Part shown: positions 38,915-47,322 of the stretch, one piece after another | Numbering within the stretch: position 1 is the first letter of the stretch | Layout: each line of letters begins with the position of its first letter | From: Pantanalinema sp. GBBB05 | GTDB lineage: Bacteria; Cyanobacteriota; Cyanobacteriia; Leptolyngbyales; Leptolyngbyaceae | Direction of reading: 5' to 3' | DNA: 64,000 bases | Assembly (NCBI GenBank): GCA_016743235.1 | Contig: VRZD01000029.1 | Location: 22,188 to 86,187, forward strand | Notes under the pieces: model-generated | What the model saw: the letters and a program-made list of their open reading frames with translations, nothing else | The model's database searches: none | Told to the model about the DNA's origin: nothing | Position numbers and translations under genes: made by a program

Positions 38915-41085
38915 CCTGCTAATCCTGTAACTGGCTTCTGCGATCGCTGCCCCCCTAGCTTAATCTGCCGGAATGGGAACAGCGAGTGAACCAAATATCT
39001 GAACCCGTCGCTAACCTGTGCCCTCATTAGGTCGGACTTATCGATCGCATCCCCTTTCCAGATGACCTGTTCCAAATCCTTGACCAGTTCCGGGCATCCC
39101 GACAACAATATCCAGACTCGCTCCGCCTTGAACAGAGCATTGCAACTGATAGTGGTATCCCTGACAGGTGGGTTAGCGCTGCCGTAGCGCTTCACGGAGC
39201 GGTTTTTCAACCCATACCGCCTGAAGGCATCCCACACAATCTCCCAGTTCGACTGTTGGCTGTTAGCGGTGCGAGAATTGCCGGAAGCGTCCCCATAGAC
39301 ATAGATTTTATCCCTGTGACCTGACCTCTCAACCCATCCACAAATCGCTTCAGATAGCTCAAATGTGTTGCTCTCCAGCAGGTAGAACTCACGGATGATG
39401 AACAAATCCTTTTCCCTCACCTGTCCCACTACAGCGGTCGCCGGATGGCGGTTGAAGTCAAGGCTAATGTGCAGAGGTAGTCTGAGGTCTAGCCCAAAAT
39501 CAAGCTCATCTTGACCTCTCAGGCAGTGAACAGAACGGTTAAAGAACTCATAAATCAGTCCTGTTTTGGCTCTCAGCGCAAGGTAAATCAATGCTTGGGT
39601 GAGTGCCCCTACTTGGTCAACGGTTTCTGACCCCGGAAAATCCCCTAACTCCGTGATAAATCCGTCTCCCCAGGGTGCTTCTAGGGGGATAAATACGCTT
39701 TCAGATGCCAGGAATGAGGATACTGCTTGCGCTCTGCCCTGCTCAGTGTCGCCACCAAACTCCGTCGGAGTGACAGTACAGGGGCATGACACCGCCAATG
39801 ATTCAATCACCGCCTTGCCATTGCGCTTTGACTCGATTAAGACCTCGGAAACGTTGACATCGAACTGCTTCCAGTGGTCAATCCACTCAAGAATTGCATC
39901 CCGAACATCCAGATAGGTCAATCTGTCCCGCTTCTGGTCAATCAGATAGAACTTCTCCCCTGACCTTCCCCATAGTTGCAAGGTGACGGACTCTGCTGCA
40001 CTCGCCTCCCTGAAGTTGGAATAGACCGAGATGACAACTTTCTCTAAGGTAGGCAGCGATCGCCACCGTCGAATCCACACATCATCGAAAATACTGCCCT
40101 CGTCTGAGGTTGGCTCCTGTTGGTAGAGAGAAGCCCAGTCATAGGGACCGATCGATGCCTTAATCCCCATCAACTTATCGAGCGAGTGCTTGGCAAGCCA
40201 GAGCGGTTCTCCCGGTTCCCGTGGGTCGTCAGGTTGAGGGTCTTCCCCTCGCACGGCTTGAAACTTAAACACCTCCCATTGGTCGGCTAGTGGGTCTTCT
40301 TTGGCTAGTTTCAGTAGTCGTCCTATGAGGTCGTCCTTGTGCCAACGGGTAGCCACAATAATGATGGCAGCATCCCCTTCGCAACGGGTCAAAAATGTGG
40401 ACGTGTACCAATCCCACACGCCATCTCGGATGGTCTTGCTCTCAGCTTCCTTGCGGTTCTTGAATGGGTCATCAACAATCCCCAAACCACTAATAATTGG
40501 GCGTTCATTGAATAGCCGTCCGAATCCCATCCCGGTAATGCCGCCTTCAACCCCCGCCGATCGATAGGAACCTAATGCATCAACAACCTCGAAGATTTCG
40601 GAGTTACGCAGGTATGACCCACTAGCAACCGTTCTGATGTTTTTGCCGTACAGCTTCGTTTCCGGGAATATCTCCTTATAGGCAGGACTATCGATAATCC
40701 GTTGCACATCCCGGTTGTTGCGGCTGGCTAGGTCAGCAGAATAGGCAGTAGCGATGATTTGGGCATCTGGGTTCAGTCCCAGCAGGTAAGCAGGGAGACG
40801 GCGGGAATAGCGCTCAGTCTTGCCATAGCGGGGAGGCTCACAGATAATTGCCCGTTTGATTTCACCACGGATGACGCGATCGGCGACCTTGCACCCTAAG
40901 CGATGATGCCAGTTCGGTTGATATCCGGTGTAGGTGTGGCAGGTGAAGTTGAGTAACCCGCTTCGAGCCTTAATCCGTTTCTGTTCCCGTGGGTCATCAC
41001 TGGATAGGGTGGCTTTCTCCCTTATCTGTGCTTGCTTCCGCTCCCACTCAATCTTCGACTGGATTAGTCCGGCTACTGGCGGCAT
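38911..41085 (-). CDS. Terminase large subunit with two nuclease domains, the first degenerate
   Basis: 724 residues, long for this protein. The ATPase (residues about 50-300) has Walker A EPPRYGKTERYSRR and Walker B LGIVDDPFK, plus VATRWHKDDLIGRL. A first RNase-H-like domain (about 355-515) keeps VLIESKRNGKAVIESL, but the expected catalytic Asp positions read ISVYSNF and VDQVGALTQAL instead of a D-containing SWDxA and DDxVDA. A second nuclease domain (about 545-710) has ISLDFNRHPATAVVG, IYVYGDASGNSR and QVSDGFRYLV, with all three acidic positions. It cuts and pumps DNA into capsids; the second domain is probably the active nuclease. Confidence 0.85.
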   Translation of the reverse strand: MPPVAGLIQSKIEWERKQAQIREKATLSSDDPREQKRIKARSGLLNFTCHTYTGYQPNWHHRLGCKVADRVIRGEIKRAIICEPPRYGKTERYSRRLPAYLLGLNPDAQIIATAYSADLASRNNRDVQRIIDSPAYKEIFPETKLYGKNIRTVASGSYLRNSEIFEVVDALGSYRSAGVEGGITGMGFGRLFNERPIISGLGIVDDPFKNRKEAESKTIRDGVWDWYTSTFLTRCEGDAAIIIVATRWHKDDLIGRLLKLAKEDPLADQWEVFKFQAVRGEDPQPDDPREPGEPLWLAKHSLDKLMGIKASIGPYDWASLYQQEPTSDEGSIFDDVWIRRWRSLPTLEKVVISVYSNFREASAAESVTLQLWGRSGEKFYLIDQKRDRLTYLDVRDAILEWIDHWKQFDVNVSEVLIESKRNGKAVIESLAVSCPCTVTPTEFGGDTEQGRAQAVSSFLASESVFIPLEAPWGDGFITELGDFPGSETVDQVGALTQALIYLALRAKTGLIYEFFNRSVHCLRGQDELDFGLDLRLPLHISLDFNRHPATAVVGQVREKDLFIIREFYLLESNTFELSEAICGWVERSGHRDKIYVYGDASGNSRTANSQQSNWEIVWDAFRRYGLKNRSVKRYGSANPPVRDTTISCNALFKAERVWILLSGCPELVKDLEQVIWKGDAIDKSDLMRAQVSDGFRYLVHSLFPFRQIKLGGQRSQKPVTGLAG

Positions 41086-41088
41086 TCG

Positions 41089-41742
41089 CTAACCCTCTAT
41101 TGAGGCTGTATATCCCATAGGGGCTTCAAAATTTACCACTGCCCATTGATTGGCTTTTGGATGCTTCATTAGCCTGCCGATCGGGTCGTCCTCATGAAAT
41201 CGACTCGTCAAAATGATGACACCACTATTAAATTCTTTACTCTCGTCTCCATCTTCAAACAGCATGGCGCTCAACTTTTTCCACGCCTTATCCCTAGCGG
41301 CTTGATTGGCAACCTCCGCATGGTTTTTGATAGGGTCGTCAATAATTTGTAGGCGGTCAATGATTCCAGGAGTATGTATTGTGTTGTCTGGGAAAATATT
41401 CTTGAAATTGGGGCTATTGACGATACGAAAAACATCTTTTTCGATACCCTGTGTTAGCACCTCTGAATACGTGTTTAGCGTTATCTGAGCTGTGGGGTTC
41501 AGTCCGATCAAGTAAGCCTGCAAGCGGCGATTGACTTCGGTTTTCCCAGAGCGATAGGGTATACAGAGCAAAAGTTGAGATATTTCACCACGAATCAAGC
41601 GATCGCATTCTTCACCAATAAGGCTGTAGTGATGACGTACCAGGCTGAATCCGGGGTAGGTGTAGCGAATAAAGCCTAGAAAACTCGCTCTAGCTGCCTG
41701 TTGCCGCTCTTCTAAATCTTCGATAAAGCCGTTGGGCTGCAT
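41089..41742 (-). CDS. ATPase-only terminase paralogue
   Basis: 217 residues from the ATG preceded by GAGGAATAGT. It parallels the terminase ATPase: TYPGFSLVRHHYSLI, CIPYRSGKTEVNRRLQAYLI then GLNPTAQI, LQIIDDPIKN and LTSRFHEDDPIGRLM. About 50 residues between the two Walker motifs are missing and it ends before any nuclease domain. It may be a regulatory subunit or a relic. The gene lies between small and large terminase genes. Confidence 0.8.
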   Translation of the reverse strand: MQPNGFIEDLEERQQAARASFLGFIRYTYPGFSLVRHHYSLIGEECDRLIRGEISQLLLCIPYRSGKTEVNRRLQAYLIGLNPTAQITLNTYSEVLTQGIEKDVFRIVNSPNFKNIFPDNTIHTPGIIDRLQIIDDPIKNHAEVANQAARDKAWKKLSAMLFEDGDESKEFNSGVIILTSRFHEDDPIGRLMKHPKANQWAVVNFEAPMGYTASIEG

Positions 41743-41743
41743 A

Positions 41744-42292
41744 CTATTCCTCATCCTGTTTGCTTGCCTGAGCTATCCCCAGTATCGATCGCACTTCCTC
41801 TACCCCGACCTCCAGCAATAGTGTCTCTAAATCTGCCTGAATCATTGACTTAATCTCGCCTAATTCCCCCACATCCAGAGCCATTATCTTCTTGATGAGG
41901 GCATAGAGCGCGGCTAAGTGCTTCTCATGATCGGACTTGCCCAATACCCGCTCGATCGCCCATCTAGGGGGTAGCGTGGTAATTGTTTTGGTGGTGACGG
42001 TTCTGCCTTCCGGCTCATCCTTCTCGGTAACTTCGGTGCGAGTTGCCCGACCAAACAGGTAATCAGCAAACGCCTTATTTGCCTGAGCAATCAAAGTTTC
42101 TGGGCACAGGTCACGGTATCGTTGTCGCGCCTCCAAAACCCTCTCAGAAAACTCAGCGTAGCGATTCATCCACTGATAGAACGTGTCATCACTAATTCCC
42201 CCAGCCGCAATCCCAGCCCGATCGCTGCCAGTTCGAGCGATCGCGTCCAGAATGGTCTTAACAGTATCCGGGGTGTACTTGGATTTTGCCAC
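41744..42292 (-). CDS. Terminase small subunit
   Basis: 182 residues. The N-terminal HTH reads TGSDRAGIAAGGISDDTFYQ then WMNRYAEFSERVLEA, the usual DNA-recognition domain of small terminases. A helical C-terminal half follows. Position directly before the terminase ATPase genes supports it. Confidence 0.8.
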   Translation of the reverse strand: MAKSKYTPDTVKTILDAIARTGSDRAGIAAGGISDDTFYQWMNRYAEFSERVLEARQRYRDLCPETLIAQANKAFADYLFGRATRTEVTEKDEPEGRTVTTKTITTLPPRWAIERVLGKSDHEKHLAALYALIKKIMALDVGELGEIKSMIQADLETLLLEVGVEEVRSILGIAQASKQDEE

Positions 42293-42345
42293 TGAGTGAT
42301 ACGGGTATTTCGCTTATTGTTCCCTTCTGATGGGCATTCTAGTTC

Positions 42346-42738
42346 ATGAACATGATAGACGCATTGAAACAAGGTATTGCAAAAGCGGTTGCTACTGGAA
42401 TTAACCGAACCCTGAATGAGGTGATGCGGGATTTGAGAACCAATGCCCCGCGTCGCAGTGGGCGGCTAGTTTCGGGCTTTTCCATCACTAAGCGGGCAAC
42501 TCCAGGTAATCCAGAAGGGCGGATTGAGAATAGTGTTAGCTACAGCGATCGACAGTATCCCTACCGTCTCTACTACTTTAGCCCCCGCCATCCTGCCAGT
42601 TATCCATCCCCCTCATTGTTTACGCCATTGAGGGAATCACCCAAAGGGATTCTGTCAGAGAAAGAGGTCAGCACAGCTAAAATTGAGGCATTGATGAGAG
42701 CGAGTGTTGAACAGGCGTTGAGGGAGGCGTTTAAGTGA
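42346..42738 (+). CDS. HK97 gp10-like tail-completion protein
   Basis: 130 residues. LRTNAPRRSGRLVSGF and YPYRLYYFSPRHPASYP match the gp10/head-tail joining family (TAPxxTGxLR...Y...E.G pattern). First gene of a short rightward tail-completion unit. GGGCATTCTAG just upstream resembles half of a late module. Confidence 0.7.
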   Translation: MNMIDALKQGIAKAVATGINRTLNEVMRDLRTNAPRRSGRLVSGFSITKRATPGNPEGRIENSVSYSDRQYPYRLYYFSPRHPASYPSPSLFTPLRESPKGILSEKEVSTAKIEALMRASVEQALREAFK

Positions 42739-43043
42739 AGAGAGTTTTACTTGCATTGGTTTTAGCGGTCGCACTCCCACTAACCGGATGTGCATCCTTT
42801 GGGAACAGTTTAAGCCTAAGCACCAGCAAGGTTGTTGGTGGCGATTATCGGGTGACACTGTACTCCGGTGGCAAAGCAGTTCGTGAGTGGCAGCTAAAAA
42901 GCGGATTCGTGAATGAGGAAGAGGGGTCGGACGGTTGGTATTTTAACTGCAAGAATCACACCATCCGCATCAGTGGCGATGTCGTGGTTGAAGCTTTATC
43001 CGGTTCTCAGCAACAAGCAAATGAATCAACGGTGTGTGACTGA
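42735..43043 (+). CDS. Phage lipoprotein
   Basis: 102 residues from GTG. The signal peptide MKRVLLALVLAVALPLTGCA contains the lipobox LTGC, so the mature protein should be lipidated at the cysteine. Mature part includes DYRVTLYSGGKAVREW and ends CD. May be an envelope-modifying or superinfection-exclusion protein; this is inference. Overlaps the preceding gene. Confidence 0.7.
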   Translation: MKRVLLALVLAVALPLTGCASFGNSLSLSTSKVVGGDYRVTLYSGGKAVREWQLKSGFVNEEEGSDGWYFNCKNHTIRISGDVVVEALSGSQQQANESTVCD

Positions 43044-43302
43044 GCTGAACTGCGGCGATCGCTGCATCACTGCCACGGGTAGAACAGGTGAGATTATCGA
43101 GCCAAAGTGGGAAATGTCGCTCTATCACCTAATCAAATTCGATGATGGGTCAACGTTTTGGATTCTGAAGGAGTTAGTCAGCCATGCCATTGAAGGGGAT
43201 TCCAAAACGACTACTCCCCGTAGACACTCGAATCGCAAAGATAAACAGACGGCTAGGGCTTCTGGTGGCGCGGCTGTACTTCAAGTCAATGGGAACAAGT
43301 GA
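43021..43302 (+). CDS. Small hypothetical protein
   Basis: 93 residues from MNQRCVTELNCGDRCITATG. WEMSLYHLIKFDDGSTFWIL resembles a small KOW-like beta barrel. The 3' third overlaps the next gene by more than 100 bp, so the annotated end may be longer than functional. Confidence 0.5.
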   Translation: MNQRCVTELNCGDRCITATGRTGEIIEPKWEMSLYHLIKFDDGSTFWILKELVSHAIEGDSKTTTPRRHSNRKDKQTARASGGAAVLQVNGNK

Positions 43303-43600
43303 GTACACAGAAGTTACTGTGTTTGAGCATGAAGACCTGGGATTGACCGCTAAAAACTGGAAGACCGGGGTTGAAATCGAAGCCTATCGCTATCGCCTGA
43401 AGGTATCCAAGGCTTGGTATGAGGCAACGGTCAACGCTGGGGTCCATGGCACCTATGCGCTGAAACTTTCTGAGGATGCCGCATTGCTGCCTTCCGAATT
43501 GGAGACACAGACCGTTGTCGATAAGGATACTTTCGCCACCCTGACCTTCCGAATTACGCAAACAGTCGCAGGACACTCGACCACGGTGAGTTATACATGA
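43184..43600 (+). CDS. Tail-completion-position protein
   Basis: 138 residues, beta-rich (EYTEVTVFEHEDLGLTAKNW, GTYALKLSEDAALLPSE). No firm family. Overlaps the next start (ATGA) in a compact rightward unit. Confidence 0.55.
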   Translation: MPLKGIPKRLLPVDTRIAKINRRLGLLVARLYFKSMGTSEYTEVTVFEHEDLGLTAKNWKTGVEIEAYRYRLKVSKAWYEATVNAGVHGTYALKLSEDAALLPSELETQTVVDKDTFATLTFRITQTVAGHSTTVSYT

Positions 43601-43809
43601 ACAAAACTATTGAGTTGGAGCAAGAGGAAGATGGGCGCTGGATAGCTGAAGTTTTGGAGCTACCTGGTGTCCTCGCTTATGGAGCATCCGAACAAGAGGC
43701 GATCGCTAATGTCCAAGCACTTGCCGCGATCGTGGAAGTCCCTCAAAACCAGCTACCCTCATCGGAGAACCATGACCCTAAAGGCACGATTAAAACAGAT
43801 GGCGAATGA
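43597..43809 (+). CDS. HicB-like protein without HicA
   Basis: 70 residues. ELEQEEDGRWIAEVLELPGV then LAYGASEQEAIANVQAL is the HicB-type RNase-H-like fold seen in antitoxins. No HicA toxin is encoded next to it; the C-terminal DNA-binding part is also missing, so it may be an orphan or anti-defence decoy. Confidence 0.75.
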   Translation: MNKTIELEQEEDGRWIAEVLELPGVLAYGASEQEAIANVQALAAIVEVPQNQLPSSENHDPKGTIKTDGE

Positions 43810-44233
43810 CCTCGATCGCGCCATCAACGAACAGCTAAATCTAATCACTTCCTTCCAGCCTGACCCCACGGAGCCTGGGCAGAGATTTGGCATTGCTGAC
43901 TGGATTGGCTCCGATAGCGACGGGGACGAATTCTCGCAGCAGGAGACGCACCGGTTCCAATTGTGGGTAGTCGCTTCATTCGAGACTTATTCTGCCTGCC
44001 GTGACGGGATGATTGACCTTGCCGTTGATGTGCGGAATATTATCCCTACCCTCAAATTGGGTTTAGAGGATGTGCTGATGGTGGACTATCCCAGTACAGT
44101 GTCGGTCACAAAAAGAGCGCCTATCCCAGCACCGAATACCCAAACAGGGCATCTGTGGGTAGGAGATATTGTGGTTCCCCTAGCGGTTCAGATGGCAGTG
44201 TTCAAGGGTGTGGCGGGTGGATATTTGGACTGA
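43772..44233 (+). CDS. Tail-terminator-position protein
   Basis: 153 residues from MTLKARLKQMANDLDRAINE. RFQLWVVASFETYSACRDGM then IDLAVDVRNIIP and LWVGDIVVPLAVQM resemble small siphovirus tail terminator proteins. Assignment is by position and weak similarity. Confidence 0.55.
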   Translation: MTLKARLKQMANDLDRAINEQLNLITSFQPDPTEPGQRFGIADWIGSDSDGDEFSQQETHRFQLWVVASFETYSACRDGMIDLAVDVRNIIPTLKLGLEDVLMVDYPSTVSVTKRAPIPAPNTQTGHLWVGDIVVPLAVQMAVFKGVAGGYLD

Positions 44234-44260
44234 CCCGATCGCTGGTGAGTGCGATCGGGT
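44234..44260. terminator. Bidirectional terminator hairpin
   Basis: ACCCGATCGC-TGGTGAGT-GCGATCGGGT followed by AAAAACGTCA of a palindrome, so leftward transcription meets a T-rich tract. Separates convergent units. Confidence 0.65.
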
Positions 44261-44284
44261 AAAAACGTCAGCGTGACGGATTTG
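44261..44284. repeat. TGACG palindrome, copy 15
   Basis: AAAAACGTCA-GCG-TGACGGATTT, directly beside the CCCGATCGC hairpin and 3 bp beyond a leftward stop codon. Confidence 0.85.
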
Positions 44285-44287
44285 GAA

Positions 44288-44647
44288 TCAGGCAGCAAGT
44301 AGAGCGGCGATTAGTTTGGCTTTTGTAGCGGTAGCCAGATTGCGGCATTTACCTTTTGCCATCTTCCGCAGTTCCCGGATGCCCAGTTCTTGTAAATCCG
44401 CAACCGTTGCGGTTTTGGTCAAAGCGGTTTCCACGTCGGCAACGGTCAGGTGAGGGGCAACAGATGGAACAGGCTTGAGAGTGGTTCCGAATTTGGCTTT
44501 CAGTTGCTCGGTTCTGGATGGGGCGGGTTCGGGTTCAACGGTTGAAGCGGGTTGAGCTTTGGGCTTGTGGGTGAGCGCCCCGTAGACAATGACGACACCA
44601 AGAGCGATTTCGATGATAGTGGCAGCAGTGGTCAGAATGTCTTGCAT
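44288..44647 (-). CDS. Membrane-anchored protein with SAP-like C-terminus
   Basis: 119 residues. One N-terminal span (TTAATIIEIALGVVIVYGAL), a proline-rich linker, then VADLQELGIRELRKMAKGKC then RNLATATKAKLIAALLA, which resembles a Rho-N/SAP helix pair like that on the late proteins. A membrane-tethered DNA-binding role is possible. Confidence 0.55.
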   Translation of the reverse strand: MQDILTTAATIIEIALGVVIVYGALTHKPKAQPASTVEPEPAPSRTEQLKAKFGTTLKPVPSVAPHLTVADVETALTKTATVADLQELGIRELRKMAKGKCRNLATATKAKLIAALLAA

Positions 44648-44734
44648 GGTTTGAATCCCGTGTAGTGGTTGGGTTGGCTCCCCTCTGCCTTTGTTCCTGA
44701 CTTGGGACAGGCGATCGAGTAGACGCTGCGATCG

Positions 44735-44768
44735 GTGGCATTGGAGCGGGGGATTTCTCCCCCATTGC
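44735..44768. repeat. 34-bp intercistronic hairpin, copy A
   Basis: Identical to 44932-44965. Contains GGGGGA-TTT-CTCCCCC. Lies 2 bp after the stop of the 42-residue gene. Confidence 0.85.
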
Positions 44769-44770
44769 GG

Positions 44771-44899
44771 TTAGAACAGGTCGTGCTCCTCAGAGTCCAC
44801 GGGTTCTTTGTCCTCCCAGTTCTCGGGCATGTCCTCGCCCATGATTTCAGCAAACTCTTCAGCAAATTCTTTTACGAGGTCATTAGTTTGGTTGGACAT
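44771..44899 (-). CDS. Very small acidic protein
   Basis: 42 residues, MSNQTNDLVKEFAEEFAEIM then GEDMPENWEDKEPVDSEEHD. Preceded by AAAGGAAAGAAATT. Strongly acidic; unknown function. Confidence 0.5.
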   Translation of the reverse strand: MSNQTNDLVKEFAEEFAEIMGEDMPENWEDKEPVDSEEHDLF

Positions 44900-44931
44900 A
44901 ATTTCTTTCCTTTGGGTAAATGATTTGAAGC

Positions 44932-44965
44932 GTGGCATTGGAGCGGGGGATTTCTCCCCCATTGC
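44932..44965. repeat. 34-bp intercistronic hairpin, copy B
   Basis: Identical to copy A. Lies just after the stop of the 78-residue gene. Probably an RNA processing or partial termination element. Confidence 0.85.
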
Positions 44966-44966
44966 A

Positions 44967-45203
44967 TTAGAACGGTAGGCAGGTCAGGTCAATGGTTTCA
45001 AACACTTCGTAGCCGCTTAACTTCCGTTCAACTCGCTGATGACAGATTTCTCTCATCACGTCACAGAAGCGATCGGACAGGGTTTCAACGGTGAAGGAAA
45101 CCTCATGCTCAGTCCGGCGGTTGATCAGGGTGACCAGGTGCTGGTAAACCTTGACGGTTTCAGAGGTGATTGGGTTACGGACTTCGGTTAAGATAGCGGT
45201 CAT
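44967..45203 (-). CDS. Small hypothetical protein
   Basis: 78 residues, ribosome site AGGAGTTCTT. VSFTVETLSDRFCDVMREIC then HQRVERKLSGYEVFETI. No family recognised. First gene of a leftward unit divergent from the RHH-like regulator. Confidence 0.55.
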   Translation of the reverse strand: MTAILTEVRNPITSETVKVYQHLVTLINRRTEHEVSFTVETLSDRFCDVMREICHQRVERKLSGYEVFETIDLTCLPF

Positions 45204-45299
45204 AAGAACTCCTATTTGGGGTTTGGATAACCCGCCTTTGGTCGCGCTGTGGAAAGTAAGACCGGGGCGGGTTTGGTTTGGTTGTTCGCCTCACCTGAA

Positions 45300-45440
45300 T
45301 CTAATATATGGCTTTTATATGGTTAATGTCCATACAATAACCATAGGAATAGACTATTGATGAAGCTGAAAGCGATAGCCTATTTATATAGCTGTTATCT
45401 GGTTAATATCCATATATTTCGCATATAGTGACCTTATACC
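45300..45440. promoter_or_regulatory. A/T-rich divergent regulatory region with operator repeats
   Basis: TGGTTAATGTCCATA (45321) and TGGTTAATATCCATA (45398) are direct repeats in A/T-rich sequence, each beside TATAT or TATAG. They are good candidate operators for the small regulator at 45463. Confidence 0.6.
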
Positions 45441-45462
45441 GTTCAATGAAGAGGTAAACGAT

Positions 45463-45690
45463 ATGACTTCGGTGCTAATGCCGCGAAAAAAAAGGGAGAC
45501 GGTCAAAAGTTCCTATCTAATGGACTCTGACCTTAAAGCCGAGATTGTCAAAACTGCTACTGAGGACGATCGCAACGAAACACAACAGCTTCATTACTTA
45601 GTTCGCTTAGGCTTGCGGTATCGCGCTCAAATGCTGAAAACGTCCATTGACGTACCTGCAATTACTGCTGATGAAGAGGAGGAGTTTTAG
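45463..45690 (+). CDS. Small regulator, ribbon-helix-helix-like
   Basis: 75 residues. Basic start (MTSVLMPRKKRETVKSSYLM), then a helix (LKAEIVKTATEDDRNETQQL then HYLVRLGL) and an acidic tail. The pattern fits a ribbon-helix-helix-type regulator, tentatively. Repeated operators lie upstream. Confidence 0.5.
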   Translation: MTSVLMPRKKRETVKSSYLMDSDLKAEIVKTATEDDRNETQQLHYLVRLGLRYRAQMLKTSIDVPAITADEEEEF

Positions 45691-45797
45691 CCCGTATTTA
45701 GTCCGTAGTTCAAATAGCTTCGATTAGGAAGCGATCGCGGGTTTTCTCAGGACACAACGATCGCCTCCGTTCAGTAACCCCTAATAAGGAGTACCTT

Positions 45798-46985
45798 ATG
45801 GAATTTTCGCATGAGACCGCTTTAGAGTTGGTTCGGTCGGCTGACCAGTTTCCCGTAGATTTTGATGATGCCTGGAAATGGGCAGGCTATGGCGAAAGAA
45901 GCGATAACGAACAGTATGGACGTGATGCCGCCATAAAAGCCCTGAAAGCTAATTTTGATGAGGGCTTAGACTTTTCGATTTCAAAATCGAAAAGTACCGG
46001 AGGGCGACCAAAAACCCAAATTGACCTGACCGTAGACTGCTTCAAGATGTTTTGCATGGCGGCAGGGACGGAGCAAGGGAAGCAGGTTCGTCGCTACTTC
46101 CTCGAATGCGAACGCGAACTGAAGCGACTGAAGGGATTAGAAGCTGAACCCACTTCCCCACCGATCGCGCCCTCTGACCCTTTCGATACCCTCACCCATC
46201 GTCAGGCGGCTGAGATTCTGAACCAAATCAAACCCATCTGTTTTGCCCCGGTCAAGGGAAAAGCGTTTGCCGTGGGAGTGGTCACAAATCCTGTGATGGC
46301 TGAATTTTATGAAACCTCCCTCCAAACGATTCGCTACCTATCTGGCAAGCACCGGGAAACCCTGGAAGCGCTAGGGCTAGAGATTGCCAAAACCAAAACG
46401 GTGAACGAGTTGAAGAAAATCCCTCAACTCAAAATCCCCCAGATGATTTCGGTGACAACCATCTGGACACCGCTCGCCATGCTCAAATTCGCTGAACTCC
46501 ATCCCTGCCCCATCAGCGATCGGGTGAAAGCTCTCCTCACAGGTCAACCCACTCCGGTAGAAGTCGAAGTGGTTCCGACTCCCGTTGCCGCCCTGCCTTC
46601 CAGCGAATCCCGGTTAGCCATGCTGGAGAAGGTCTTAACCCTGGGTGAGAAGTTAGGCGGGTTTGATGACCGACAAAAGCTGATGTTGCGAGATGAGCTG
46701 ATCAATACCATCTCCGTCTCACCCCTTGCCCTGCCTCCGGCTGGTGGTAAATCGGAAATTACCATCTCTGGTCGTGCGACTGAGTTGGGTCATCGGCTCA
46801 AGTCGGGTCAATTGATGGCGGCTGGCAAGGCTGCGATCGCGGCATACCGTAACAAGTACAAGGCGGAACCACCTAAGCGCGATCAGTTCGTAGATGGTGC
46901 CGTGCGGAAGGTGAATGTCTACTATGCCCCGGATGATTTGCCCATTGTCGATGCCGCTATTCAAGCTGTGGCAGGGGGAAAGTAA
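45798..46985 (+). CDS. AntA/AntB-type antirepressor 2
   Basis: 395 residues. N-terminal FPVDFDDAWKWAGYGE and TVDCFKMFCMAAGTEQGKQV then RRYFLECERELKRL match the AntA/AntB domain of the protein at 15154. The central part (RQAAEILNQIKPICFAPVKG) and C-terminal part (GRATELGHRLKSGQLMAAGK then AAIAAYRNKYKAEPPKRDQF) look like additional antirepressor/KilA-C-type DNA-binding segments. Heads the second A/B cassette. Confidence 0.8.
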   Translation: MEFSHETALELVRSADQFPVDFDDAWKWAGYGERSDNEQYGRDAAIKALKANFDEGLDFSISKSKSTGGRPKTQIDLTVDCFKMFCMAAGTEQGKQVRRYFLECERELKRLKGLEAEPTSPPIAPSDPFDTLTHRQAAEILNQIKPICFAPVKGKAFAVGVVTNPVMAEFYETSLQTIRYLSGKHRETLEALGLEIAKTKTVNELKKIPQLKIPQMISVTTIWTPLAMLKFAELHPCPISDRVKALLTGQPTPVEVEVVPTPVAALPSSESRLAMLEKVLTLGEKLGGFDDRQKLMLRDELINTISVSPLALPPAGGKSEITISGRATELGHRLKSGQLMAAGKAAIAAYRNKYKAEPPKRDQFVDGAVRKVNVYYAPDDLPIVDAAIQAVAGGK

Positions 46986-46987
46986 TC

Positions 46988-47320
46988 ATGCCAGATACTA
47001 CTGCACACGCGGCATTGGTCGAGTATTTTGCCGACGATGCCGCCCCGCTCAAGGCTTACTACGGGCGTTCTGCCTTTCAGTTGACAGATGACTCCCTAAT
47101 CATCACCTGCCCCAAACGGCACGTGAACGGCATTCTCCTGATGGGTGGGAGAAGGTTAGCTCAATTTGCCAAAGAATCAGAGCTTTGCTGGATAGTCCTA
47201 CGTTCCAAAAGTCGAGTATTCACCCGCATGAAGCCCAGTCAATTGCTGGACTACATCGAAGAAAAGCGCCAAGAGAGTCGTCAGCGCTGGCTTGAACATA
47301 ATTCATCAGTGGAGAAATAG
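46988..47320 (+). CDS. Small duplicated phage protein, type A (copy 2)
   Basis: 110 residues. ALVEYFADDAAPLKAYYGRS, FQLTDDSLIITCPKR and WIVLRSKSRV correspond to the protein at 13711-14004. Two bases after the antirepressor and two before the type-B gene. Confidence 0.7.
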   Translation: MPDTTAHAALVEYFADDAAPLKAYYGRSAFQLTDDSLIITCPKRHVNGILLMGGRRLAQFAKESELCWIVLRSKSRVFTRMKPSQLLDYIEEKRQESRQRWLEHNSSVEK

Positions 47321-47322
47321 TC

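Noticed and set aside
42300..42345. Eleventh late module upstream of 42346
   Set aside because: Only GGGCATTCTAG resembles the first box; hairpin and GGGATGC are missing.
43597..44233. HicAB toxin-antitoxin pair
   Set aside because: The gene after the HicB-like protein is a 153-residue tail-type protein, not a small dsRBD-like HicA.
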